Shown here in pieces: positions 1 through 13,900 of a stretch of 64,000 nt of DNA. The DNA is from Strigops habroptila (lineage: Eukaryota; Chordata; Aves; Psittaciformes; Psittacidae). Position 1 is the stretch's first letter; every line of letters begins with the position of its first letter. Both the position numbers and the translations under genes were made by a program. Under the pieces are notes generated by a model, which ran no database searches, was not told where the DNA came from, and worked only from the letters and a program-made list of their open reading frames with translations. The DNA lies in contig NC_044278.2 of assembly GCF_004027225.2 (NCBI RefSeq), positions 96,526,743-96,590,742 on the forward strand, given 5' to 3'.

Positions 1-1899
1 AAAAATAGTTTCAGGTTTCAGCAAAGATTTTTACAAGCTCCAGGCTTGATTAACAGACAGGGCAGAAATACATGTCCAGGATATTGGCAGAAATCACCCA
101 GTCCTCATCAGGGACGTATAAATATAGATCACTTTGTTAGTGTGGTAAGTCAAGCTGCTGCCTTTTCAAGCTCTTACGACTGAAACATGGGTAGCACAGT
201 GCCCTTTTATTTTCATGGTGAGTTGTTCGCTAATTTCAGCTGTGATGTAACGTCAGCCTTAGAAACCTTACCTAGCATACCTAGAAGAAACCTGTAGAGA
301 GAGTTCCCTTTTATTGTGTCAGCAGACTTGAGTAATAAATGGGGCACTTGTCATTAGGTTAACATAGCAAACTGTTTTACAAAGCCAAACAGCTGTGTTG
401 TGTGACTGCTGTTGTTACATACCACCTGCAGTTGAACAGTATAGAAAATACAGATTTCCAGAGGAAAATAAAAGTAAATCTTGTAAGTTTGTTACATAGC
501 TATATCTGTACAACATTTTAAATGATAAAATCATGCCTAATATGAGCATAAGACATTAGCAAAAAAAAATCCAAATAAACTCACAGCATTTTTAACACAT
601 CTCTCTTTTTGTATCGCTTCTCTCACCAGAAAGGGGTGATTCTAAGACCTTGTGCTTACAATAAGTTCATAACTTTCTAGCTGTGAACTAAATGAATCAT
701 TTTGGCAGTGTACACGCTATACATAGCTGGACTCCTTTGTCATTTTCAAAACCTTTTTTTAACAGAATTATCATTTTGCCTGTATTTAAAGTGTCCAGAA
801 CTGTGTGAGCATTTTGCCAGGCAGTAACTGTTTTCTGTAATGGCTGTAGAATCTGGAGCCACAGAAAAATCTAGATAGCTTGTATTAAGAGGTTTTAGAA
901 CAGGAAGTACAACCCATGTTTTTTCCCAATGAGAGATTTACTCATTAGTCGAAGTCTCTGAATGTCTACTTCCCTAAGCTCCAATTTAATGAGTATTTAA
1001 TTATTCCATGCAAAGAGGAGCAATTTTGGTAGCAGGGTTTGAGAGGGCCCTGTAACAGTGTTCATTATGGCTTGGTGTTAGGCACACCCTCTTGGCAGAT
1101 GGAAGAGAGAGGTTCCAAGAGGGAATGCAACCTGTGCTTCCTATATCCTGGGTGACTGTCAGTCACCAAGCTGTGTTGTGGAAGATGATGTTTGCCAAAG
1201 GATATTCACCAAAACAAGACGAGGCACCTAATGAGCAATTTCTGTCTCAAGTGCATATAGTAAGAGTTTAGCCTACTCTCCCACAGATGGGTACAGTCTT
1301 GTTTCTTGCTCTGCTTTGTTTTATCTAAAGCACAGCCCAATAAATGTGTGTCGAGCTGCATCAAGTTCTGGATTAAGTCAGTGGGTGTGGGGTAGGTGGA
1401 GAAATTCCTCTTCCACTCAGAGGATAGTCTAGTTGTTTAAATGTTCAACAAAAGCACAAAAGACTGGTACTTTTGGATGTTATTTTAGCTTCCAAAGTAA
1501 CATCAATGCAAAAAATGTTAAGAACCCATACCCTGTGCATTCAGGGGTAAGCTGCAGTAGTGTGGAAATTTTAGTGTGGAAATTTTGAATGTAGATATTA
1601 AAGCCTTCTTAAATTCCTGAGTCCTTCTATGAATCTAGCCTGAGGTGTAGAAAGCTGACACTCAAGTTTGGTTTTTGACTAACTAGAACTCAGTTGCAAC
1701 TTTGTATTAGTTTTCTACTTATATTTGTCTTTAATAGAATGTTTCTATTGTTACTATCATATTTCATATGGAGTTCCTCAGGCAGCACCTGTAGATATCT
1801 GTACTGCTTGTGAAATGGGGTAAGAGAACACTTGGTTTTAGGTAATAAGTAGGCAGGATATGTCTTTAATTTCACTTGTGTTTGCATTGATTATTCCAG
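1..1899 (+). other. VPS36: VPS36 intron, 3' part (no exon seen)
   Basis: AT-rich sequence before the first recognisable VPS36 exon. I looked for the preceding coding segment of the GLUE domain, which in the family ends with a Trp-Arg-Asp-Gln-type motif, and did not find it, so the first coding exons should lie before the window. A short tandem duplication of about 15 bases (tagtgtggaaatttt) occurs near 1558-1588. Nothing else is recognised. Confidence 0.7.
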
Positions 1900-1970
1900 G
1901 AGTGCTGCATTGCTGTACCTCTGTCTCAGGTCGTCTTTATTGAAGAGCAAGCAGCTGGGATAGGAAAAAG
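1900..1970 (+). CDS. VPS36: VPS36 coding exon: GLUE domain, N-terminal half
   Basis: Follows ttattccag and precedes gtaagg; 71 nt, starting in phase 0 and leaving two bases. It encodes the segment beginning ECC and running through [13 protein letters not shown], a nearly invariant strand region of the GLUE domain. Confidence 0.95.
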
Positions 1971-4900
1971 GTAAGGTCATTGTCTTTTTCAGATGGATAG
2001 TTTGCACATGCATGTTATGTGAGGTGCCCAAGGTTATATATTAATTCATGGTAGATTCCATTTGCAATCTACATTTCTAGACTGACAGCTACAAGGACCT
2101 GCTTTCCTTACTTGAGGTCAAATGTGTAAGAGAGTCATGACAAAACAGTGTCTGATGTGATTTGTTAAATAACTGTCCTGTAATTGCTAAACAAGTATAT
2201 GTTCTAGCTTAGATTTGATTAGTCATAAATGACAACAGTGATTTTTCTGGATCTGAATTTGAAAGCTCATTTTAGTCTTTTGTGCCACAGAACTGGTTGG
2301 GAGTAGAAACTCTGCCATGTTCCCACATTATACAGCTTTTCATGACCATATGATTGATTTTGAATGTGGAAATGCTAGCAATACTTAGAAGGAACTCAAG
2401 TGTTTCCACTTGCTTGAATAACTAATTCAGTATGGTATGTGTATAAAGAAGTGTGTAAGCCAGCAGTGTGCCCAGGTGGCCAAGAATGCCAAGAGCATCC
2501 TGGCCTGTACCAGAAAAAGCGTAGCCAGCAGGGCCAGGGAAGCGATTATCGTGGCACTGGTGAGGCTGCACCTTGAATCCTGTGTTCAGTTCTGGGCCCC
2601 TCACTGCAAGAAAGAAATTGAGGTGCTGGAGCAGGTCGAGAGAAGGGCAATGAAGCTGGTGAAGGGTCTGGAGCACAAGTCTGATGAGCAGTGGCTGAGG
2701 GAACTGGGGTTGTTCAGCCTGAAGGAGCCTGAGGGAGACCTTATCACTCTCTATCTGAAGGGAGGTTGTAGCGAGGTGGGTGTCAGTCTCACAACTAAGA
2801 AGCAACAGGACAAGAGGAAATGGGCTCAAGGTGTGCCAGGGAAGGTTTATATTAGGAAAAGTTTCTTCACCAAAATGGTTGTCAAGTGTTGGAACAGGCT
2901 GCCCTGGGAAGTGGTTGAGTCACCATCCCTGGGCAGCCTGTAGATGTGACATGGTTTAGTGGTGGACTTGGCAGTGCTGGGTTAACGGTTTGATGCGATG
3001 ATCTTAAAGGTCTTTTCCAACCTAAACAATTCTGTGATTCTAAGTTTCACAAGAAAAAGAGAAAAAAAAAATGCAGAAATATGTATGTAGTTGACATCTG
3101 CTTGCAGCCTACAGAATGGGTGAGGGAATATCCTGAGGGTTTCCAGAGGAAATCAGGTAATTTGCTAATCCTGGAAAAGTCAAGTAAATAAAGACCGTTG
3201 AAGAAGTATCAGTAAAATGAAATGGGAATGGTGAACTTGCAGTCATGCTGTGATAGCAGACTGTTATGTTCCTAAAATAATGCTATCTCAAGGTTTGTTT
3301 TGGTGGTAGGTGTCATTTTAGACTGTTATTTCCATGCATATTACCTTTGAATGTTGGTTTTGGACAAACTGACATACAGTGTTTGCAAGTGGGATACAAG
3401 TGGGATAGATTAAATGTAATACTGAGACCTTTTGTTTTCCTGTGACAGAGATACTGTATTTTGGCAGTAGTTACTGCAAGTGAAAAGCCAACTCAAATAT
3501 TAGTTTTTATCTTAACTAAAAGATTTTTCAGAAATTGTTACTTGAAATGTAAAAATTTGTTAAGTTTATTTTTTAGGAATTGATGGTGGGTACATTTTAA
3601 ATTTGTGAGATGTTTTAGAGGTTATAGTAGGTTTTATGCAAGATCTACTATAATATTGAGTCAAAATACTTAAATGTTGATGCACAGACATAAAGTATTA
3701 TTTCATGTACTTAAGCACCTATCTGAGATAAAGGTAAGAGAAGTTTTGATTAAATAGTCAACTTTGATCATAGAAGATTTTTTTTACGTATTACAGAAAG
3801 CTGCTTCTTCTCTTTCCTTTAACTTTTTCTTTAGTGCCAAAATAGTGGTTCATCTTCATCCTGCTTCTTCAAACAAAGAGCCTGGTCCATTCCAAAGCAG
3901 CAAATATTCCTACATCAAACTTTCTTTCAAAGAACATGGGCAGATTGAGGTAAGTTTTGTACCATGCAAGCCCAGCACATCAGATCTTTGGACATGCTTT
4001 TCTCTGCTTGCTGCGTTAATGATAATTTTCCATGATCTTTCCATGTTTACTTTTGAGGTGGAGCTTTTTCAATACATCCTTTTTGAACACAAACATTATG
4101 AAGCTTCAGGGTTCTATACTTTGATTAAATCACGCACATAGAGTTCCAGAAATGTTAAGAAGCATTATTAGGCTTTCTTCTTGTGTTAGTACTTTTAATA
4201 GAATCTTATACTTTTTTTTTTAAATCTTTTAAATTGAGCACAGGATTTTCCAGAATGACGTCTCTGAAATCTGTTAAATGTTTGACAGAGTAAAAGGTGT
4301 TTCTGTGTAGTTAATGCTTTACTGAACAGGAATCAAGCAACTTACTCCTAATCATCTCTCTAATTTTAGTGCTGAACACTTTTTGTTGCCTCAGAGCTTT
4401 GTTTACGCTTTAGAAATCTTTATTTTATTTTTACCTACACTGAATCTCAAAAGTTTCGAGCAGTCTGGAAGAAACCCCATGATCTATTTTTAAAAGAAGG
4501 CTTATCCTAATAATCATGAAGAAATTGCATGCTCTAAATAAATTTCACAGTATAAGATCCTCACTTGAAGAGACTGAGAGCTTTAACTTCGAACGATGAA
4601 AAAAGCTGTACCTGTTGAAATCAGATTTTCAACTTGGAATTAGTTATAAATGCCTTATAAATGCGTGTGCTTAATTAGACTCACATTCATTTCTTTGTGA
4701 GCAGTTTTCAGCTTAGGATGAGTGTAGATTTATGCCTTGTTATAATTGTTAAGGTGTTTTGCCTAATTCTAACCTTGATTATTTTCACGTTAATGTTCGT
4801 GTCTGAAAATCAAACATGCTATGCTTACTGGTTACCCAGCGTATCAATTACACTCCAGATCTTTTCTTTGTGAATTTGGAATGCTTTCCTATGAACTCTG

Positions 4901-7900
4901 AACAACCAAAAGAATGGAATAGATTTTCTTTCTGGATTTTGGTCAGTGGGATACACTTACTATTAACTAATTAACTAATGCCACCTCTTGGTATTAGCAG
5001 TAAACGAATAAGTGTAATTGATCTGTGTGGCTTTCTTTATACTGCTGAATTAACAAATCAATAGTACTTGTATTGTTCAACTTCCTTTCCATTTAAAAGC
5101 ATGTCCTTAAGCAGACCTTGACATTTTTAACTTGAGCATGTTTTGGAACATTTTTGAAAAATCTGAAAAAAGTACTTAGGCAAGTTTAGCTGGTGACTAC
5201 ATGGCTCCTCCACTAATGCATATGTTTTTGAAGATTGGACATTAAGAATTTCCAGATAATGAATGTTGTACTGTGGATGGGTAGGTGTGACCATGCTTTG
5301 TCTTACAGTGAAATTTATTTAGTCTACCACCAAGATGCTGGAAGTATCCAGAGGTACTCCACACAGTTTATGAAACTGAGTTGTCACTCTTTGATATTTG
5401 CAGTTCTATAGACGATTATCAGAAGAAATCACACAAAGGAGGTGGGAGAGCATGCCTACTGGTCAGACCATTCAAGTTAATAAGGATCCACAGGTATTTG
5501 CAGAGCTTCCGAGCAGAATCTGTGTGTAATCTCTTGGTTCTGATTCTTTTTGCCCCCATATGCTGCAGCTGGCATGCCTCTCTAACCAACATCATGGGCA
5601 CAAATGGGAATTCAGCTTTACTTTGCCTGTTTCTTCACTGGCATAAATTAGTTTCTCTTTCACAGTTTTCACCTGATATAGAACACTTTACCCTCTCTTT
5701 CTCAAGTGTGTTTAGACTTGAAAGACCTCAATTTTTTTAATGTAGTGACAAACATACACACACACTTATGCCAACATTATATATATTTGCATACAATTTT
5801 ATTCAGCGTGAGAGATCTAATGAAGCTGAAAGATTTTATTTCTTGTGATTTATGTTTTTATTTTTTGTGGCTGGAAGTCGAATATACAACATTCAACTTT
5901 TATATAACTCTCTAGAACCTATTTAATTCATTGTATTCTAAATGGACAGTACTTATGGAGAATTTCTGCCATGTTAGACTGCCTTCTTTATCTGTCTGCA
6001 TACTTCTAGGTTATAAATTGTGATAAACATGTAGATGTTGTTTCATATAATACTATATGAATGAAGTCACAATTTAAAGACTGTTCAATGTCAGATCAGA
6101 CATGTCGTCCTTTGTAGTGCCTATAAACATAGTTGCATTTGGACTCATGGGGAAGCCTGTACCCTGTGTCAGGAATCACTTAATGAGATTGCCTTACCTC
6201 CTGCTCCTATTCTTAAGCCATAGCAAATCATTAACACTAGTGCTAATCTTTGCAGTCAGAGGTTTGTGGGCTGGCACCACTGTAACTTAGGTACCAGCTT
6301 TTCTAAAACACATTTGGCATCAACTGGAAGGTTGACCATCACCTTCATACTGATACCTCTCAGCAAGGTAAATCAGACTGCACTTAGCATCATGTTTCTG
6401 TGGCTACGTTTCTTCAGGGTGTTTTTCTTGAGGTAGTCATGTTTAGATAGCGTTTCCACAGCTCTAGTATGGCTGTTCATATGGACTCAGAGGCTTTGAT
6501 TGGGATGAGCTGTGATGTTCAATCTGGATAAGGCTGTTAAGCATCTTCATATTAATAGGTTCGATATAATAATCTATTATCTGTCTACTAGAGCAAATTC
6601 ATACATGCTTTACACTTGCTGTTTATTTTTTTACACTGGCTTAAAACATACTTTCAAGAAATATATGAAGTATTGTATGCATGATACTAGCTCTTTGGGG
6701 GAACATTTCCTGTCTCATAATGTAAGGTTTTTCACAGAGAGGCGGATGAGAAAACTTAGCATTTCCTATTTTGATTCCTTTCATTATTTTCTTTTGCAGG
6801 CAGGAAGAATAAGGGCTGTAGGAATTGTGGGGATCGAAAGGAAATTAGAGGAAAAAAGAAAAGAGACTGACAAAAACATTTCCGAGGTAAATACTACTGA
6901 AGTTTCAAGGTCAACCACCTGTCTGAACCATTTACATTCATTCACATTTTCTTTTAGGGACAACTGAGACTATTTATTGTTTCTGTTGGGAAGTCTGAAT
7001 TGATTAAGAGTGTGTAACTTACAGTTACTTACCTTGTTTAACTGGCTTTTCACTATATGTAAAGATACTTCGTTGAAACAGTTCCTTTCAAGAAGGCTCT
7101 TCTTTGAAACTAACGGTGTGTCTTTGTAAAATCGATTTTGGTAGAATTAGAAATCTCAGTGACTTTTCATCAGCGGAAGCAGAACACAAAGGCGTGTGCA
7201 GAAAGAGACTATTACAAGTTTGGGGTTTGTTTTTTTTTCTTTTTTTACAGCTAATTTTGGTTTCAATTGAAAATTTAATATCTAGTAAGAAGAATACGCT
7301 GATCCAAGTGTCTGCACCTAACTGTGGTGAAGTTAGGTTTTCATATTATAAATATTTAAATTTTCAATGTTAGGTTTAGGCTTATAGTTACTGTAAAGTC
7401 CAGGCATCAGCAAGATGTTACAAGTGCCTTTGCAAAATACCTGGGCTAGATGGAGACCATCCTTTTCCCTGGAAACAGCACAATAGTTGAATTCCAGATA
7501 CCAATACTGATGGACAAGAGGCAATTAACTTCTTCGTATATACCTGGGAGCAATATCCTTAAAAATAGGCTGTTTCTGTCTTGGTAGTAGAGATTGATGT
7601 AGAAGTACTCAGAACTGCATGCAATAGATTAATTTTCATGGCAAAGCTTTATGGGATTCAGTGTGCCACAATGAAAAAGGCATTCACTGGTCTGATACAT
7701 AAGAAAATTATAGCACCTCTGCAGGCCGTGTGCTGTTTCAGATACTGGTAGCGTTAAACTTTTTGCTTTCTGTTTATGAGGAACATAATGAATGAAGTTC
7801 TATGTGTAGTTCAAAAGGTATTGTGGTTACATGCATGTGAATATAGTTCAAAAGGTATTGTCTGGTTATTTTTTCCTTTAGTAGGTTTGTCAGAGAGTAA

Positions 7901-10900
7901 AAGAAATCCATTTATATGTGTTGTATGAACGGAGGAAAACCATGACTTGTAAAATCCTGCCTTCCTCCAGCTTTAAATGTTATAAATGACTTAATTTAAA
8001 AAATGGTGCCCTGGCTTCCAGGAAAAGGCTTCCTGCATCTGCTGTTCACTGCTGATAAGAATCCAGTTCTTTAGCCTTTTGTTTATCTGAGGAAGTTCCT
8101 GTTAGGTGTGTGCACATTCCCCTTTGTTTCCAGGCCTGCCCTCGGTGAGTCAGGCAGAGGAGGAGTTAGACACAGCATGCTGTTTATTTAGCTAAATCAA
8201 GGGCTCTTTTGATGAGTGATGTTTTCATGCAGGTTATAGAGATTGGAAATAAGCTGGGAAAAGCCTTGTTAGAAAACATTTTGTTGATAGCATATACAAG
8301 TACAGTAGAACAACTTTGTTTTACATTAGAGATTGGGAAATCTATTGTAAATTATGGAATTTGGTAGATTAGGAAGCACGAAAAAATGTTCCAAAGAGGA
8401 GCTTTTGTTCTTATAGTGGTAGATTATTGTTATACAGTGGTATGTTTTCTGTTCTCGCCTTGGACCTAGGCTTGTCCCGCTTAATTTTGGATACCTAGCT
8501 TTGGATACACTTAGCTTAACACCAGGTGTTAAGAGGCTAGACTTCTCCAGTTAGTGGAGAAACAGTGGCATCATTCAGAGGGGGTTTCAGATGAAAAGCA
8601 ACCTTATCCATTCTTAGAAGCATCTCCTTATCTTCTTCACATGTTGAGTCTCAGACCAATAAGCTACTAAGTAAGGCACCTAAATGTAGATGGGAACAAT
8701 CGGGTCTTCCTGCACAAACTCTGCTAAAATGCGTCTTTTCAGTAGGGGATCAGTTAGAATAAGCTAGGAATCCCATAGAAGCAATGGCAGGAAGCTGTAG
8801 GCAAGATGTATCTCTGGTCATTTGACATACTCTGACTGAACAACCTTCTTTACTTGTGGCTGGAGGGGTTGGGTGCTGCTGTCAGGCAAACTTTAGCTGA
8901 AGAGGTTCAGAAATTTTTCTCACACCAGTTTCACTGGGCATGTTGTCATATGTTTGAGAGAAGTGGATGAGGAGGCTAAATGTGTGTTGTTGAGCTTGCG
9001 AGGGAGTTGCTTTTTAATATAGTTGCATTAATATAGATGCTAACTTTTTTTCTTAACATGAATTTTTCAATGCTAGTTGGTTATCATTAGTAAAACTTTG
9101 GAATTTCAGTGTACCTTCAGCTTTTTTTAAAAGTATGTTTTGTTGAAGCCTAAAAATGCCCTTTGTGAGTTGTAGAATTGTTGCATTTGAGAACATAGCA
9201 CTTTACTAAGCTTAATAGACTTGATATAACTGTGGTCCTATGGTGAATGTCGAGTTCATTACATACATTTTTTGTGGAAACAAAAGGTTTCTTAGACTAG
9301 AAGTAAGTTGTTTTGTACAAATAATTTTCTCTTGCGCTAGCAGGCATTTTGGTTTTAGATCCGACAACTAGAGTTTTCAGAGGATGTTTTTAATCTAGTT
9401 TTTATCTTAATTTATTTAAATCTGATAATTTGTCTCGTGGACCTTATTTCATTGATTTTTTTAACTGTTTTTTGTTTATTGTGGTAGCACCACTGTTCCT
9501 AAGCATGTGACACTAAAATGAAGGGATGTTGCCACACTTTTTCAGAGGTTTTGTCTCTTTGGTTAAGCATACATACGTGTTAAAGCATTTACCCTCTTCC
9601 TTGCTCATTTGAAATTACTGTTTCTTACTAACTTGGTAACATCTACTGATTAAAGGAAAATTGTCTTGTCAGGAGGAGTACTTCTGTAGCTAGCTTGCTG
9701 CTGGCCAGAAACAATAGATCTCCTTGAGTAAGAGTTAACTGTTGGAAGAAAACCTACCACCACCATCAAGAAACCTTTCCCCAACTTTTAGGAGAGCATA
9801 ATAAACTTGAACAGTTTACTCTTTTCTGGGCCTCAGTATATTGTTGTTCCTTCCTATCATACGGACTTCATATTGAACTAGTGTTCACATACTAGAAAAG
9901 TGTGTGATTGCTTCTTCTCTGCATTCTTTATGGATTGTATAATTTTGATTTTAAGACCTGATATGAACCAGACATATCAACCAATTATATATAATATTTA
10001 CGAGTAGCTTGGATAGGTGGACAAAGGCAGATTACTGTATCCAGGAAGCTGAATCCTGTAACTATACTGATCTGTAGTGTCCACTTTTCATTTCAGGCTT
10101 TTGAGGATCTCAGCAAACTGATGGAGAAGGTATGGCATGTGTCACTTACCCAAGCAGACTTATGCTTGTTTTCTCAGTTTTAAGCATGCTTTTCTCTGTC
10201 GAGCTGAAAGTTGACTTATCCATGTGTCTTTCTTGATAGGCTAAGGAAATGGTGGAGTTATCCAAGTCAATAGCTAATAAGATAAAGGAAAAACAAGGTG
10301 ATATCACTGAGGATGAGGTAAATTAAGTTTGTTTTTAAAGTCAACAGAAGTGTTCCTATGCAAAGCAAAAAGCTATCCATTTAATACATGCAATGTTAAT
10401 AAAGAACACTTCACGATTGGGTTTTTTTGTGATTTAATTCTACATAAAGTAAAAGGGATTTACTTGTTTAGTGTTAGCTTGTCTTTTGACCCCTTTTAAA
10501 AGTAAATATTTTATTGCCTTTGTGTAAATTTCTGTATTTTTGACCTCTGCTGGTCAAGAAGAAACTGTATTAAGTCTTGCCTTCTCTTTGCTAGTAATTG
10601 ACTTTATTGCTAGTAAAATGAATGGATTTAGTCGTTAAAACTGTCTTATAGGAATAAAATCAAAGGCTTTTAAAAACCAGAATCATTCACTAGCTGATGT
10701 ACTTTTAAACTCATTTATTTATTTGTTTAGACTATCAGGTTCAAGTCCTACCTACTGAGTATGGGCATAGCTAATCCAGTTACTAGGGAAACATATGGAT
10801 CTGGTACACAGTACCACATGCAGCTGGCAAAGCAACTGGCTGGAATACTGCAGACACCGTTGGAGGTAAAGTACCTAATTTTGCACCAGCATTTTCCATG

Positions 10901-13900
10901 TGTTCCTAAATTTTGATAGAAATGTGTTTCAGCTGTAGTACCGTGCCTCTTTTTAAAGCCTCAGATTTAGTGGCACAGCCTCATATTCAGTGTTTATGAA
11001 AGAAATATATATCCTCTTTCAGAATCAGAAAGTCTAGATATAAGTAAAAATTTTTCTGTGGAGTAATGGCATCTTAAGTTCTAATTTGCAAAATATCAGT
11101 GATATTCAGAAAAGCATACTAGCAGTCCTTCTTCTGTTTGAACAGCCCTGATTTCATCCCTTGCTGCAGAATATTACTTTTTTAAAGAAAGAGTGAAACA
11201 ACACTGACTTGGAAAATATAAGTAGTCAGTCTTTAAACTCCTTAAAAATTACGTATTTTGCAAATGTAGCACAGAGTTATTACATAGATTACCCCACCTT
11301 AGTAATATCTCATATTTTAATTGATCTGCAGCTATTACAGAATTCAGGAGTCTCACCAAAGAGTTAGATTTCATGTTGCAACTTATAGGGCTGTATGTCT
11401 GCTAAAAAGCATAGATATTACAGTATTCTTGTGAAAGCTGTGTGCTACCTACTGTGATGAGAACAGAAAACTGAGTGTGTCTGAAAATAAAAACCAGTAA
11501 ATTGATTGATAGATTTAATATATTGAAATTCCTTGTTCCTGAGATTTATTCTCTGCTTTAAAATCAAAGTAATTCACAGTCTTTGGGTATAGTATCGGTG
11601 GTTTGCATTTTAAAATTATTAGAGAAATATGTATCATAAACAGCTTACCTGACACAGCAGAAATACATGGTATTGCTTGGGTAGGATTTTTCATTAAGGC
11701 CCATCAATGAGCTCCTCTGTTTTACCTGTTCAGTCAGTCAAATGCAAGTTGAGATACCATGGTTACCAGATTAATGCTATTTCTCTTACCAGTCTTGTGC
11801 TTAACACAGGAGCGAGGAGGGATCATGTCACTTACAGAAGTGTACTGTCTGGTAAATCGTGCACGAGGATTAGAGGTGAGAAATTGGGTTTATTAAGTAT
11901 TTCATAAAATACACTTCAGTGATAAGGTAATTAAAGAAAAAGGGTCAAAATGTTCCCTACTAATTGCTCACGCTTCCTGTCTAACAGCATGAAGTGATCA
12001 GCCCTTTATTAAAATTAGGGGTTTTTTTACCTTTTTTCTTTCTCCTACTTCCATGTAATGTTTATGTATCCTCTGCAAATTGTTATAACGTATGCTGCTT
12101 TTTATAATACCATATAAAAGGGAAAAATCCATCTTTATTGTGAAAGAAAACTGAAAGGACGGAGAGTACTAAAGAATGGTGAATGTTTGGGGTTTTTACA
12201 AAATACATCAATTCTTTCTGTAAACAGGGCAAGAAGGATTATTATAGAATACAGAGTAAGGAAACAGGAGCATACAAGCCAAGAAAATAGACTGCACAAT
12301 ACAAAGAAAGAAAACTAATAGTATTGTGTAGCCTGGTCTGTTTTATATCTGTAGTTACTAAAAGTGTTTGTTTCACTGTTACGCTGTATACTTGAAACGC
12401 AAGCTGTGAATAAATATGTTTTACTATTTTAATAGTTGCTGTCACCAGAAGATTTAGTAAATGCTTGTAAGATGCTGGAGTCACTGAAACTACCACTAAG
12501 GTAAGAGCTTTACAGATGTATTTATAAAACATGGCACTCTCAAGGCAGACCACGGTGTTTCAATGAGTTAGTAGTTTACCTCCAGGAGATTATTTTGTCG
12601 TTCTAAACAAAGTTATGCTTTGCTTAAAAGATGCTGCTGTATGCACCAACATCCTCTCTACATTAAAATAGGAATTTTTAACCGTGTCTTACTTTGCTAG
12701 GCAGGCAATATTCTTTTCATGTCCAATATAGTTTTTTCAGACTAGGATAAGTATTTAACTAAGCCCAGGCGTATGCCCTGCTCTTTTCAGTCTCTGCGGA
12801 TTTTAAAGATACTTTTAATATTCAGCTCATTTTACAGAGGGCTTTTTTTGTGTTTGTTTTCCTTTTGTAATGTGGTTATAGGTGTGGATGTGTTAGAAAT
12901 GTGACCATAGGTAATGTGAGCAGGGTTTTTAGTTACTTTGACTCTCTCTTGGATTTTAGGCTTCGGATATTTGACAGTGGTGTGATGGTGATTGAACTCC
13001 AGTCTCATAATGAAGAGGAAATGGTAGCTTCTGCTTTAGAGACAGTAAGTGTCCTTCATTTCCTTCAGTGTTCTGACCGTGCTGGGGAAATTTAAACACA
13101 TTAGGTATTAAAATTTGAGGTACAGGATTTCCTTTTGAGGTTCTGAAATACAAAATATACCACTTCCAGATCTTAACAGTAATACTTAAATAGCGCTTTT
13201 CATCTTCAAAGTGCTGTGCAGGCAATAATCTTAAGTCGTTGCTTTCTCCTCAAGGGATGAATCATTTTTCCATCTCTTTTCAAACTTCCTTAACCTTCAG
13301 CCTTCCTCTAAATCTTTTGTGCCGCAGGATGAAATTCATGGCATGTATTAAGCACTTAATTTAACAGAAGTGGACTTCAGACTGTACACAATGTGCTTGT
13401 AGGCAGTGAAAGTAGCTCTTACATCTTGTTTAGCTTGGGTTTATTTCATAAAAGAGCACATTGTATGTGTAACATCTTGTACTGAGTTTGCTGCTGTGAA
13501 GAGCACTCAGATGGAGAGTAGCACGTATATAATTAAGCTTAAGGAAAAAATAGTATAAATTGCTTGGTGTGGTAAACCTTTGTGATCTTGCTACCTCTGA
13601 ACTCTTTAAAGTCCTGCTATCCCAGTATTTGATTTATTTTCCTGTGTCTTTTTTAGTGGGATGTAATTTTTTGTTTTTCATAAAGTCGAGTAAAGGCTGA
13701 TTCGGTGTATCCAAACTTAAACATCAAAGTCAAAAAGGACTTTAACTTAGGCAGTCGAGATAAAATAGAGCTATCACAGACACCTTTTCACTTGATACGT
13801 GAGGTAGACTCTTAAGTATGTTTTGCATGATTGTTACCATATAGCTTTCTCTCATCAAAAAGATTGAGATAAATGTATATAGCTGTCTAAAAGATTCCAT

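Noticed and set aside
2422-2829. Open frame on the minus strand across the CR1 copy
   Set aside because: It is the antisense shadow of the CR1 ORF2 remnant on the + strand.
3764-4141. 125-codon open frame on the + strand as an independent gene
   Set aside because: Its middle is the VPS36 exon 3835-3949; both ends are intron reading through the splice sites.
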